From contig CBDBEL010000001.1 of NCBI GenBank assembly GCA_965204415.1, positions 744,001-808,000 of the forward strand: DNA of 64,000 bases, written 5' to 3'. The first letter of the stretch is position 1. Every line of letters starts with the position of its first letter. The stretch is from Aldehydirespirator sp965204415 (GTDB lineage Bacteria; Actinomycetota; Acidimicrobiia; Acidimicrobiales; Aldehydirespiratoraceae). Of the stretch, positions 17,518 to 25,494 are shown piece after piece. The position numbers and the translations under genes are program-made. The notes below the pieces were generated by a model. It was not told where the DNA came from. It saw nothing but the letters and a program-made list of their open reading frames with translations, and did no database searches.

Positions 17518-18248
17518 CCGAGACCCTGCTCGACATCGACGATCTGAGCGCCGGTTACGACGGAGTGCCCGTCGTCAGAGGCCTGTCGCTCCAAGTCCGC
17601 GCCGGAGAAGTGGTCGCCCTGCTGGGACCGAACGGGGCCGGCAAGACCACGACGCTCCGGGCGGTGTCTGGACTGGTGGGCCGGCTCGAAGGGGACATCA
17701 CCGTCATGGGGGGCCCGGTCCCAAGGCTGCGGCGAGCACATGAGGTCGCCCGCAGAGGAGTGGCGCACGTGCCGGAGGGCCGGGCTGTCCTCGGCCAGTT
17801 GACCGTGCGGGAGAACCTGGTGCTTGCAGTGCGGCGCGGACGGCCGGACTTCGACAAGGCACTCCACTACTTCCCCGCGCTGGCTCCCCTGATGGAGCGG
17901 AAAGCGGCCCTGCTCTCCGGTGGCGAGCAGAAGATGCTGGTCATGGGTCGCGCCATCCTGTCCGAGCCGAGGCTGCTGCTACTCGACGAACTCTCTCTGG
18001 GGCTCGCGCCGCTGATCTTCTCTCAACTGCTGCCGATCGTGCGTCGCGTCGTAGATGACACCGGCGCCGGCGCACTGCTTGTCGAGCAGTATGCCGAACT
18101 GGCCCTGTGCCACAGCGACCGGGCCTATGTTCTGAGCCATGGTGACCTGGTGCTATCGGGGCCTTCGAGTGAACTCCTTGCCGACCGAGCCCGCCTCGAC
18201 GCCGCCTATCTCGGCTCCGGGGACACTGCGGAGGAGGACGAGTTGTGA
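17514..18248 (+). CDS. ABC transporter ATP-binding protein, LivF type
   Basis: Second ATPase of the importer, 244 residues. Walker A is GPNGAGKTT, the signature LSGGEQKML, Walker B LLLLDELSLGLAP, which matches the LivF subgroup where the residue after Glu is Leu rather than Pro. The switch region has VEQYAELAL in place of the usual VDHD. It overlaps livG and the following small gene by 4 bases each. Confidence 0.92.
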   Translation: MTETLLDIDDLSAGYDGVPVVRGLSLQVRAGEVVALLGPNGAGKTTTLRAVSGLVGRLEGDITVMGGPVPRLRRAHEVARRGVAHVPEGRAVLGQLTVRENLVLAVRRGRPDFDKALHYFPALAPLMERKAALLSGGEQKMLVMGRAILSEPRLLLLDELSLGLAPLIFSQLLPIVRRVVDDTGAGALLVEQYAELALCHSDRAYVLSHGDLVLSGPSSELLADRARLDAAYLGSGDTAEEDEL

Positions 18249-18493
18249 GCATTGAGACCTTCGTCGGATCTGCAGGCGTGTCGATGCTGCTGGCGGCCTT
18301 CGCCCTCAACCTCGTCGGCCGACTCACCGCGGCCTCGCGCCTCTACCAGATACTCAACGCAGTCGGCGCGGCACTCGCCTGCATCGCCTCGGCCATGATC
18401 TGGTATCCACCGTTCGTGGTGCTTGAGTTCGTCTGGTTCTGCGTGGCGTTGCTGGCCCTGCTGGGCTTCGCACGGGCCCGGGACGCCGCGTGA
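18245..18493 (+). CDS. small membrane protein in the importer operon (CBU_0592-like)
   Basis: An 82-residue protein with three hydrophobic segments (about 9-26, 34-52, 55-75) and almost no soluble part. The pattern (FALNLVGRLTAASRLYQILNAVGAAL) resembles the small CBU_0592-like membrane domain seen in many bacteria; this is from memory of the pattern. It starts at GTG overlapping livF by 4 bases and overlaps the next gene by 4. A role as an accessory of the importer or of a membrane step is inference from position. Confidence 0.65.
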   Translation: MSIETFVGSAGVSMLLAAFALNLVGRLTAASRLYQILNAVGAALACIASAMIWYPPFVVLEFVWFCVALLALLGFARARDAA

Positions 18494-19338
18494 GTCGACC
18501 GGAACGCCTGAGCGCAGGGCGCCGCACGAACCCGACGCGGCTGCCCGTCGCGGGGGCTTGGTGGACGCGCACCGAGTTCGCCCCGGGCATTGCCATGCTG
18601 CGAGAGCCCTGCGTCGCAGATGTGCTTCGATGCAACGTGTGGCGGGTCGCGGGCAAGCGCTTCGACCTGGTGGTCGACACTGGACTCGGCCTCGCCCCCC
18701 TTCTGCCGCACCTGAAGCTGGCACCCGATCGGGAGGCCGTGGTCGTGCTCACTCACACCCATGCCGACCATGCAGGCGGGTGGCACGAGTTCCGGAAGCG
18801 CTGGGTGCACCGGGACGAAGCCGAGTTCGTGGACCCCGCCACTGCGACTCCCGACATTGTCAGCCTGTGGAGCGCGGACCTCGACCCGGCCGAGAACGCC
18901 CACATGCAGGAGGCCGGATACGAGATGCCGGAGTGTTTCGTGACCGCGCTCCCCTACGACGGATTCGACCTGAACACGCTGCCGCACCACCCGGCTGCCC
19001 CGACCCGGCTGCTCACCGAGGGAGATGTGATCGATCTGGGGAACAGAGCCTTCGAGGTGCTGCATCTGCCCGGTCACTCCCCCGGCAGCATCGGGCTCTA
19101 CGACGCCCGTGACGGGCTTCTGTTCTCCGGCGACGCGGTGTACGACGGGCCGCTGCTAGACGAACTGGCTGGCAGCGACATCGAGGCCTACGTTGAGACG
19201 ATGCGCCGCTTGGCGCGGATCCGCGTGGACACGGTCCTGCCCGGGCACGGCCCGGCCTTCGGGCCGGAGCGGTTGCGCGAGCTCGCTACCGACTACATCA
19301 TTCGCCGAGCGACTACCCAGGGAGGTACCAGGAGGTGA
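18490..19338 (+). CDS. metallo-beta-lactamase-fold hydrolase
   Basis: A soluble zinc hydrolase of 282 residues. The metal-binding motif HTHADHAGG lies at 89-97, later ligands are in HLPGHSPGSIGL, the Asp bridging residue in FSGDAVYDGP, and the last His in VLPGHGPAF. Such enzymes cleave esters, thioesters or lactones, so it may open a ring or hydrolyse an intermediate of the imported compound. GTG start, 4-base overlap with both neighbours. Confidence 0.85.
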   Translation: MSRPERLSAGRRTNPTRLPVAGAWWTRTEFAPGIAMLREPCVADVLRCNVWRVAGKRFDLVVDTGLGLAPLLPHLKLAPDREAVVVLTHTHADHAGGWHEFRKRWVHRDEAEFVDPATATPDIVSLWSADLDPAENAHMQEAGYEMPECFVTALPYDGFDLNTLPHHPAAPTRLLTEGDVIDLGNRAFEVLHLPGHSPGSIGLYDARDGLLFSGDAVYDGPLLDELAGSDIEAYVETMRRLARIRVDTVLPGHGPAFGPERLRELATDYIIRRATTQGGTRR

Positions 19339-20084
19339 AGAGCCTGAGCCACGCCCAGCGGCCTGAACTGCTCGAGAGGTTCGAGCAGATGGAATCGGAC
19401 GCCTTCCCCGAGTTCATGCTGCACGACCCGATATGGAACGAGCACTGGCCTCTCGTGCTCGCGGAGTTCGCGGACTTGCAGCTATACCTCCTTGACGAGG
19501 CCACCGGCGAGCTGGCAGGCGTCTTCAACTCCGTCCCCGTGGCCTGGGACGGCACCACCCAGGATCTGCCCCACAGCGAGCACGAGGTGCTGGCCCGCAG
19601 CCTTCGCCACCGGCGCGAGAGCCGGGCAGCCACCACTCTCTGCGGGATCCAGGTCGCGGTGGCCGGCTCCCACAGCGGGAAGGGCGTGGCAGTCCGAGCG
19701 CTGGAGGAGGGCCGGCGCCTGTGCCGCGATCATGGTCTGTCGCACATGATCGCCCCGATCCGGCCCACCCTCAAGCACCGTTACCCGACAATCCCCTTCG
19801 ATGAGTACATCGACTGGAAGCGTCCCGACGGCACGGCCTTCGACCCTTGGATCCGAACCCAGGTCGTCGGCGGCGCCCAGCGCCTGGGCGTGTGCCGGGA
19901 GCCGATGCGCTTCAGCGGCTCGGTTTCCGAATGGCAGCGATGGACGGGCCTCACGCTCCCGGCAAGCGGCCGGTACGTGATCGACGGCGCGCTGGATCTG
20001 CTCCACGTCGATGTGGACGCCGACCGCTGCTGGCTGGAGGAACCCAACGTCTGGTACGGATACACCGTCGAGCACCATGGGTAG
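19335..20084 (+). CDS. GNAT-like acyltransferase
   Basis: A 249-residue protein with a GNAT-like core: LAGVFNSVPVAW, then GIQVAVAGSHSGKGVAVRALEEGRRLCRDHGLSHMIAPIRP, where the SxxGKG region fits the pyrophosphate loop for acetyl-CoA. The C-terminal third (FDPWIRTQVVGGAQRLGVC ... VIDGALDLLHVD) has no familiar motif. The function in the pathway is unknown. GTG start directly after a GGAGG; it overlaps the hydrolase stop. Confidence 0.6.
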   Translation: MKSLSHAQRPELLERFEQMESDAFPEFMLHDPIWNEHWPLVLAEFADLQLYLLDEATGELAGVFNSVPVAWDGTTQDLPHSEHEVLARSLRHRRESRAATTLCGIQVAVAGSHSGKGVAVRALEEGRRLCRDHGLSHMIAPIRPTLKHRYPTIPFDEYIDWKRPDGTAFDPWIRTQVVGGAQRLGVCREPMRFSGSVSEWQRWTGLTLPASGRYVIDGALDLLHVDVDADRCWLEEPNVWYGYTVEHHG

Positions 20085-21276
20085 CGCACCCCCTCTCACG
20101 AAGGCCGAAGTGCAAGCGGTTCGCCGGCCGATCGACCGAGCCCGGACATTCCCCCGGCGAGCCTTCACTTCTCCCGATTTCTTCTCCTTCGAGCAGGAAC
20201 GGATCGTTGGACGGAACTGGCTCGCGGTCTGTTTCGCTGACGAGATCCCCAACTCGGGTGACACGGTGCCCATCGACGTGTGGGGCCTGCCGCTCTTTGT
20301 GGCAAGAGGCTTCGACGGCCGGATCAGGGCGTTCCACAACGTGTGCGCGTACGACGGCTGCCCGGTGGTCACCGTGCCGCTGCGAGGAGCGGCCGATCTG
20401 CGGGTCGCCTATCACGGATGGCGCTACGACTTCGAAGGCCGGCTCATCGATGCGCCCTACTGGGCCGGCCCTCCCGGCAGCGGCCTCGACGCGGTCCCTG
20501 CGCAGCATCGAGCCCTCGAGAGGCTCCCCTGCGGCGTGTCTCTCGGAGTCGTGTTCGTGAACGCCGGTTCCCGGTCAGCCGATTTCTCAGATCACATCGG
20601 CGGGTTGGAGGAGCTCCTGGCCGAGTTCGACCTCGACGATCTGAGCACTGCCCCTGACGAGTCGGGCGAGGTCGATGTGTTCGAGTCGGCGCTGGCCGCG
20701 AACTGGAAGACCTTCGCTGACAACGACTGCCTGAACATCCTGCACGAGTCGTTCACGCACGCCATGTATGCGGCTTCCCCGGAGATCCCTAGGGTCGGCC
20801 CCGACGGCACCCCCAAGTTCGAAGTGGTATCGGCCGGCAACGTCTTTGGCTTCAGCTACGCCGAGTCGGACGTGATGGACACCTACCCGCCCATCGACCT
20901 GCCCCACATAGGTCGGGAGTGCAGGCCCGAGCGGGGCTTCTTCCTGCAGATCTACCCCAACCTGTCGGTGGCGGTGATGGACACCCTGATCGCCCCCGTC
21001 ATCCAGTTCCCGGAGGCGCCCGATCGCACCCGGCTTCGAGGAGCGACCCTGGTGCGCAAGCGGGCCGCCACTCCGGATCACGCGTCCGGACGTCGCGTTG
21101 CGGACGAGCTCTTCGCGGACGCCGCCGAGGAGGACGCGGCGGTGATGGAAGCCATACAGCGGTCGCGGCGCTCCCCGGCCCGTGACCAGGGCTTCTACGC
21201 GCCGTTCTGGGACGAACCCCAATATCTGTTCGCCAACCGGATCCTCGATGACCTGCTCAACGACGGGACGGGCTGA
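20077..21276 (+). CDS. Rieske-type ring-hydroxylating oxygenase, alpha subunit-like, degenerate Rieske site
   Basis: A 399-residue relative of aromatic ring hydroxylase alpha subunits. The catalytic domain keeps NWKTFADNDCLNILHESFTH at 209-228, with His223 and His228 as mononuclear iron ligands. The Rieske domain is altered: the normal CxH...CxxH has become C90-A-Y92 and V110-A-Y-H113, so only one Cys and one His of the four [2Fe-2S] ligands remain. It probably cannot hold a standard Rieske cluster. Either it works without one, is fed electrons another way, or has lost oxygenase activity. The ATG at 20077 overlaps the previous stop; a longer frame from 20011 exists but would overlap that gene by 74 bases. 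Confidence 0.75.
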   Translation: MGSAPPLTKAEVQAVRRPIDRARTFPRRAFTSPDFFSFEQERIVGRNWLAVCFADEIPNSGDTVPIDVWGLPLFVARGFDGRIRAFHNVCAYDGCPVVTVPLRGAADLRVAYHGWRYDFEGRLIDAPYWAGPPGSGLDAVPAQHRALERLPCGVSLGVVFVNAGSRSADFSDHIGGLEELLAEFDLDDLSTAPDESGEVDVFESALAANWKTFADNDCLNILHESFTHAMYAASPEIPRVGPDGTPKFEVVSAGNVFGFSYAESDVMDTYPPIDLPHIGRECRPERGFFLQIYPNLSVAVMDTLIAPVIQFPEAPDRTRLRGATLVRKRAATPDHASGRRVADELFADAAEEDAAVMEAIQRSRRSPARDQGFYAPFWDEPQYLFANRILDDLLNDGTG

Positions 21277-21277
21277 G

Positions 21278-22252
21278 ATGCTCCCGTCGGTGCTGCTGGT
21301 GGGATGGGGCTGGACCGCCACGGAGTACTTGGACGCAACCGCTGAGATCGAATCGCTCGGTTTCCACGCCTGCTACATCGGTGACGACATCTTCGCGCAT
21401 CAAGCGAACTTCGACGTGGGCACCTTCGAGCCTTGGACGATGCTCCCGGCCATGGCAATGCGCACGAGACACCTGCGTCTCGGGTCGCTGGTGTCGCCGG
21501 CGGGGAGGCGGCATCCCGGCCTGTTCGCCAAGATCACCACGACTGCTGATCTGCTTAGCGGTGGGAGGATGATCGTCGGCATGGGCGCGGGGAACGCACC
21601 GGAGCAGCAGCGGTCCCTGGGGGTTGAGTTCCCGAGCGCCCGTGAGCGCGTTGCCATGCTCGGTGAGGAACTCGAGATTCTGCGATCGCTGTGGACCCGT
21701 ACGAGGACCGACTTCGAGGGTGACCACTACTCGATCTCTCAAGGCGTCTGCGAACCGAAGCCGACGCGTCCCGGCGGCTCGGAGATCCTCCTGGCGGCCG
21801 CGAGACCGAAGATGGTCGCTCTGGCCGCCCGCTTCGCCGACCGCGTCAATGTGTTGTCGAGGGGCAACACCAGGACCGCCGAAATCGCTGCCAACGTTCG
21901 CCGTGCAGCCGACGCACTAGGCCGCCGAGGCGACGACTTGGTGATCAGCCGGATGTGCACGATCCTGTTGACCGACGAACCGGTCGGCACCGTTGACGAA
22001 CGGTACGCTGCCATCGATCGCCGCGCCCATCAGATCGGCATGGATCCCCTGGTTCTCCGTCATGAACTCGACAATTGGATCCACTCTTATGTCGGCCCAT
22101 CTGAGGGCCTGCGCCAGTGGGCGCATGACTCGACCGACCCGCTGGGCCTCGACGAGATGATCATCTGCATCGACACGATCGACACCGTCGACTATGAGCA
22201 CACAATGGCGGGGCTGCGCCTCTTCGCCTCCGCTGTCATCAATGGCGGCTAG
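21278..22252 (+). CDS. LLM-class F420/flavin-dependent oxidoreductase
   Basis: A 324-residue luciferase-like TIM-barrel enzyme, last gene of the importer operon. Motifs: EIESLGFHACYIGDD, TRHLRLGSLVSPAGRRHPGLFAKI, SGGRMIVGMGAGNAPEQQ and SEILLAAARPKMVALAARFADR. It shares the same framework with the enzyme at 11303-12337 but is clearly diverged. The ATG lies 1 base after the Rieske gene stop. It may supply electrons to, or act before or after, the oxygenase-like protein. Confidence 0.88.
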   Translation: MLPSVLLVGWGWTATEYLDATAEIESLGFHACYIGDDIFAHQANFDVGTFEPWTMLPAMAMRTRHLRLGSLVSPAGRRHPGLFAKITTTADLLSGGRMIVGMGAGNAPEQQRSLGVEFPSARERVAMLGEELEILRSLWTRTRTDFEGDHYSISQGVCEPKPTRPGGSEILLAAARPKMVALAARFADRVNVLSRGNTRTAEIAANVRRAADALGRRGDDLVISRMCTILLTDEPVGTVDERYAAIDRRAHQIGMDPLVLRHELDNWIHSYVGPSEGLRQWAHDSTDPLGLDEMIICIDTIDTVDYEHTMAGLRLFASAVINGG

Positions 22253-22259
22253 AGGCGTA

Positions 22260-22307
22260 CGGGCCGTGCTGGCCACCGCGGAGCGCCGCGGCATCAAGCT
22301 CTCCTGA
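22260..22307 (+). pseudogene. 3' remnant of a membrane-protein gene like that at 10381-11292
   Basis: Bases 22260-22307 read R-AVLATAERRG-IKLS-stop. The gene at 10381-11292 ends AAVLATAERRG-LQIG-stop. Eleven residues in a row match and the stop position is the same. Nothing upstream in this frame resembles the rest of that gene, so only the end of a lost copy remains. Confidence 0.6.
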
Positions 22308-22309
22308 AT

Positions 22310-22333
22310 CTGCATCGTGATGCTATGATGCAG
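22310..22333. promoter_or_regulatory. inverted repeat at the vapB start, likely autoregulatory operator
   Basis: CTGCATC and GATGCAG form a perfect 7-base inverted repeat around a 10-base spacer, ending on the first base of the GTG start. RHH antitoxins commonly bind such a palindrome to repress their own operon. Confidence 0.6.
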
Positions 22334-22566
22334 TGATGCGGACAACGATCGACCTGCCGCCCGATCTGCACGCGTTGGCGCGGGAGCTAGCCCACCAGCA
22401 GAACAAGACGATGAGCCAGGTCATCACCGACTGCGTCCGGAGTGCACTTGGCATCACTCCCAACGAGGGGCTCCGGGTCGAAACGGCACCCTCAGGATGG
22501 CCCGTCGTCAAGCTCGGTCGACCTGTCACCGCGGAGGACGTCAGATCTCTGGAAGACGAGTGGTGA
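22333..22566 (+). CDS. ribbon-helix-helix antitoxin (VapB type)
   Basis: A 77-residue antitoxin. The N terminus MRTTIDLPPDLHALARELAHQQNKTMSQVITDCVRSALG is a ribbon-helix-helix DNA-binding domain; the tail (about 48-77) would wrap the toxin. Start is GTG at 22333 or ATG at 22336. It is followed 16 bases later by the PIN-domain toxin and preceded by a palindrome, the usual layout of an autoregulated toxin-antitoxin operon. Confidence 0.85.
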   Translation: MMRTTIDLPPDLHALARELAHQQNKTMSQVITDCVRSALGITPNEGLRVETAPSGWPVVKLGRPVTAEDVRSLEDEW

Positions 22567-22582
22567 CACTCCCGGGGGACGA

Positions 22583-22981
22583 GTGAGCACAGTCCTGGCC
22601 GACGGCAACGTGCTGATCGCGCTCACCGTCCCGGACCACATCCACCACCGGCAAGCTCACGAGTGGCTGCAGGGCCGCGACGATCGACTGGCAACCTGCC
22701 CGATCACGCAAGGAACGCTGCTGAGATTCCTGCTGCGGAACGACGTCGGGGCGAGCGACGCCCTGGCGGCACTGCGCAAGATCCAGTCACTGCCCGAGCA
22801 TGTGTTCTGGCCCGACGAGATCGGCTACGACGCTGACGTGCTCAAGAGCGTGATCGGCCACAGGCAGGTCACCGACTCCTATCTCGTGGCGCTGGCCCGG
22901 CACTTCGGCGGGTCGTTGGTGACCTTCGACCGGGCCCTGGCCGTGCTCCACCCCGCCACCGCCCGACTGATCCCCGCCTGA
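22583..22981 (+). CDS. PIN-domain ribonuclease toxin (VapC type)
   Basis: A 132-residue PIN domain. Acidic residues expected to bind Mg are D7 in VLADGNVLIAL, the acidic residue in the middle, D in VTDSYLVALARHFG, and D in VTFDRAL near the end. VapC toxins cut RNA, usually tRNA or rRNA, when the antitoxin is degraded. GTG start preceded by GGGGGACGA. A longer frame opens at 22442 inside vapB, but the PIN fold begins here. Confidence 0.85.
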   Translation: MSTVLADGNVLIALTVPDHIHHRQAHEWLQGRDDRLATCPITQGTLLRFLLRNDVGASDALAALRKIQSLPEHVFWPDEIGYDADVLKSVIGHRQVTDSYLVALARHFGGSLVTFDRALAVLHPATARLIPA

Positions 22982-23047
22982 CCCCAGCCCGCGTCCCGGC
23001 CGGCCTGCTCAAGGCTGCCGAGCCGAGCGGACTAGCCGCTGAACCGC

Positions 23048-24109
23048 TTAATGCTCGGGACGGGCGGCGGTGCCGCCGCCGACCACGATGTCGCCCGCAT
23101 AGGCGACGACGCTCTGTCCGGGAGCCACTGCCCGGCGGGGCTCGGCCCAGCGCACGGCGGTGCCGTCGGCCTCGATGGTGGCCGGAGCTGCTGCGCCATG
23201 GGCTGAGGTCTGCACCCCGAGTGGTCCCTCTACCGGTCCGTCCGCCCAGTGCCAGTCCTCCAGCGGTGTCACCGCGCAGTCGAGTGCGGCCCGGTCCCCC
23301 ACCGTGACCGTGGCTGAGGCGGCGTCCACGTCCAGCACGTAGCGGGGCGATCCGCCGCCTACCGCGCCGAGCCCGCGACGCTGGCCGACCGTCACCAGCT
23401 CTAGCGCATCGACCGCTCCCAGGTGTCGGCCCGCGGTGTCCACGATCCGTGCCGGGCGCATTCCGATGCGCTCGCCGAGGAACTTCCGGCGGCCGGCTGA
23501 AGCGGTTATGAAGCAGACGTCCTGGCTGTCGGGCTTGGCCGCGGTCACCAGACCCCGAGCCTCGGCCTGGCGCCGCACGTCGTCCTTGGTCATCTCCCCC
23601 ACCGGCAGCAGCAGCCGGTCCAGCACACCGGCGTCGAGCATGTGCAGCACGTAGGACTGGTCCTTGGCCGGGTCGACGCCCCGCGCGATCCGCGGGCCCC
23701 CGTCGGTCGTCACTATGCGGGCATGGTGCCCGGTCGCCAGCATCTCGAAGCCGAGCGCGTCGGCCCGGTGCGCCAGGCGGCGGAACTTGATGTGGCGGTT
23801 GCACTCCACACAGGGATTCGGGGTGCGGCCCACGGCATGGTCGGCCACGTAGGGCTCCACCACATCGCGTTCGAAGTCGTCGCCGAAGTTGAACACGTGG
23901 TGCTCGATTCCGAGCTGGTCCGCCACCCACCGGGCGTCGTCGACGTCGGACACCGAGCAGCAGCCGGTGTCGCTCGGGCCGCCCCACAGCTTCATGGTGA
24001 CCCCGGCGATGTCGTGGCCCGCCTCGAGCAGGAGAGCCGCAGCCACCGAGGAGTCCACCCCGCCCGACATGGCCACCAGAACCCGCCCACGACGCTTCGG
24101 GACGCGCAT
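23048..24109 (-). CDS. mnmA: tRNA-specific 2-thiouridylase
   Basis: Inserts sulfur at position 2 of the wobble uridine U34 in tRNAs for Lys, Glu and Gln. The PP-loop SGGVDSS is at 15-21. The two catalytic cysteines are Cys100 (NPCVECNRHIKF) and Cys199 (DSQDVCFI). Length of 353 residues is normal. ATG at 24109 starts 1 base after the cysteine desulfurase stop, so the sulfur donor and the user are made from one message. Confidence 0.97.
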   Translation of the reverse strand: MRVPKRRGRVLVAMSGGVDSSVAAALLLEAGHDIAGVTMKLWGGPSDTGCCSVSDVDDARWVADQLGIEHHVFNFGDDFERDVVEPYVADHAVGRTPNPCVECNRHIKFRRLAHRADALGFEMLATGHHARIVTTDGGPRIARGVDPAKDQSYVLHMLDAGVLDRLLLPVGEMTKDDVRRQAEARGLVTAAKPDSQDVCFITASAGRRKFLGERIGMRPARIVDTAGRHLGAVDALELVTVGQRRGLGAVGGGSPRYVLDVDAASATVTVGDRAALDCAVTPLEDWHWADGPVEGPLGVQTSAHGAAAPATIEADGTAVRWAEPRRAVAPGQSVVAYAGDIVVGGGTAARPEH

Positions 24110-24110
24110 G

Positions 24111-25295
24111 TCAGCCTCCTTCGAAGCGGTCGAGCCGCTCGACCGACTCCGAGATGACCTCGACGGCCCGCTCCACGTCGGCGGCGACGCTTGTGTGCCC
24201 TAGCGACAGCCGCAGCGACCCCAGGGCAACCTCGCGGGGCACCCCCATGGCTGCCAGCACATGCGACGGGTCCTGGGCGCCGCTGGAGCATGAGGAGGCG
24301 GCCGAGGCCCGCACCCCGGCCGCGTCCATCAGGAACAGCAGCGCCTCGCTCTGCACCCCGGTGATGCACACGTTGGCGATGCCCGCCGCGATGTGGCCCC
24401 GGTCGCAGTTGGTCCGCGCCGCCGAGACCAGCACGCGGTCGCCGAGCCGGTCGGCCAGGCTGTCGATCAGATCGTCCCGCAGCGCCCTGAGCCGTGCGAC
24501 GCTGCCGTCTCGCTGCTCGGCGGTCTCGACCAGCGCGGCCGCGAACGACACCGCTCCGGCCACGTCGGGGGTGCCGGCCCGCCGTCCCCGTTCCTGGCCG
24601 CCACCGACGATCAGCGGGTCGAGCTCCACCCCGTCGCGCACCACCAGCACGCCGGTGCCCACCGGCGAGCCCACCTTGTGCCCGGTGACCGACACGAGGT
24701 CGTAGTCCGCCGTCTCGGTAGCCACGTCGATCCAGTTCACGGCCTGGACGGCGTCGGTGTGCAGAAGCGCGCCCGGGGCGAGGTCCCGCACTACCCGGGC
24801 CACTTCGGGCAGCGGCGTGATCGAGCCGGTCTCGTTGTTGACCGCGATCACCGAGACCACCGCGACGTCGCCGTCGCGGGCACCCAGCACGTCAGCCAGC
24901 GCCTCAAGGTCGATGATGCCCCGCTCGTCCACGCCCACGAAGACGCCCCCGGAGCGTTCGACCGGATCGTGGACGGCGTGGTGCTCGGCCGCGGTGGTCA
25001 CCGCCACCGCTCCGGGGCCCCGAGCCGCCACCGCGCCCCTCACAGCCATGTTGTCGGCCTCGCTGCCTCCCGACGTGAACACGATCTCGCCGGGATGGGC
25101 GCCCAGGACCGCCGCGGCCAGACTGCGAGCCTCGTCCAGGGCCCGGCGGGCCTCGCGGGCGGCCAGATGGGATCCGGTCGGGTTGGCGTGATGCTCTTCA
25201 GCAGCCACCAGCCAGGCGTCGCGGGCCACGGGCCTCAGCGGTGTCGACGCGGCGTGGTCGAGATAGATCTCCGGCGCCCCGGACTGCTCAGCCAC
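24111..25295 (-). CDS. cysteine desulfurase (IscS/NifS family)
   Basis: Takes sulfur from L-cysteine as a persulfide and passes it to acceptors such as MnmA or Fe-S assembly proteins. A 394-residue PLP enzyme: YLDHAASTPL at the N terminus, GGSEADNMA, His in TAAEHHAV, PLP-binding Lys207 in VTGHKVGSP, and catalytic Cys336 in ASSCSSGAQDPSHVL. Lies directly before mnmA. An Nfu-type Fe-S carrier lies 3 kb away at 28295. Confidence 0.96.
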   Translation of the reverse strand: MAEQSGAPEIYLDHAASTPLRPVARDAWLVAAEEHHANPTGSHLAAREARRALDEARSLAAAVLGAHPGEIVFTSGGSEADNMAVRGAVAARGPGAVAVTTAAEHHAVHDPVERSGGVFVGVDERGIIDLEALADVLGARDGDVAVVSVIAVNNETGSITPLPEVARVVRDLAPGALLHTDAVQAVNWIDVATETADYDLVSVTGHKVGSPVGTGVLVVRDGVELDPLIVGGGQERGRRAGTPDVAGAVSFAAALVETAEQRDGSVARLRALRDDLIDSLADRLGDRVLVSAARTNCDRGHIAAGIANVCITGVQSEALLFLMDAAGVRASAASSCSSGAQDPSHVLAAMGVPREVALGSLRLSLGHTSVAADVERAVEVISESVERLDRFEGG

Positions 25296-25336
25296 CCTGC
25301 CATGCTACGGACTCAAGGCCGAGGCGGACCCCGGGA

Positions 25337-25483
25337 GGCCGCAGTCCCGCACTCGCAGCAAAATGCACGTATAATGAGCAAAACGCTGCAAATTCACCGC
25401 AGAACCGCGAACAACCCGGGCCGCAGTCCCGCACTGGCAGCGAAATGCACGCATAACGAGCAAAACGCTGCCAATTCACCGCA
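25337..25483. repeat. two 65-bp direct repeats, spacing 82 bp
   Basis: Copies at 25337-25401 and 25419-25483 begin GGCCGCAGTCCCGCACT and end AATTCACCGCA, with five mismatches. They occupy the space between the cysteine desulfurase start and the rhomboid stop. They contain AAATGCACG(T/C)ATAA(T/C)GAGCA, and are less GC-rich than the neighbouring genes. A related word, GGCAGCGCAATGCAC, occurs in the 71-bp repeats at 55194. Confidence 0.85.
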
Positions 25484-25494
25484 AGGGCCGCCTG

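Noticed and set aside
25337..25483. Direct repeats considered as a CRISPR array
   Set aside because: Only two copies of 65 bases with an 18-base gap and no cas genes; not the size or layout of a CRISPR array.
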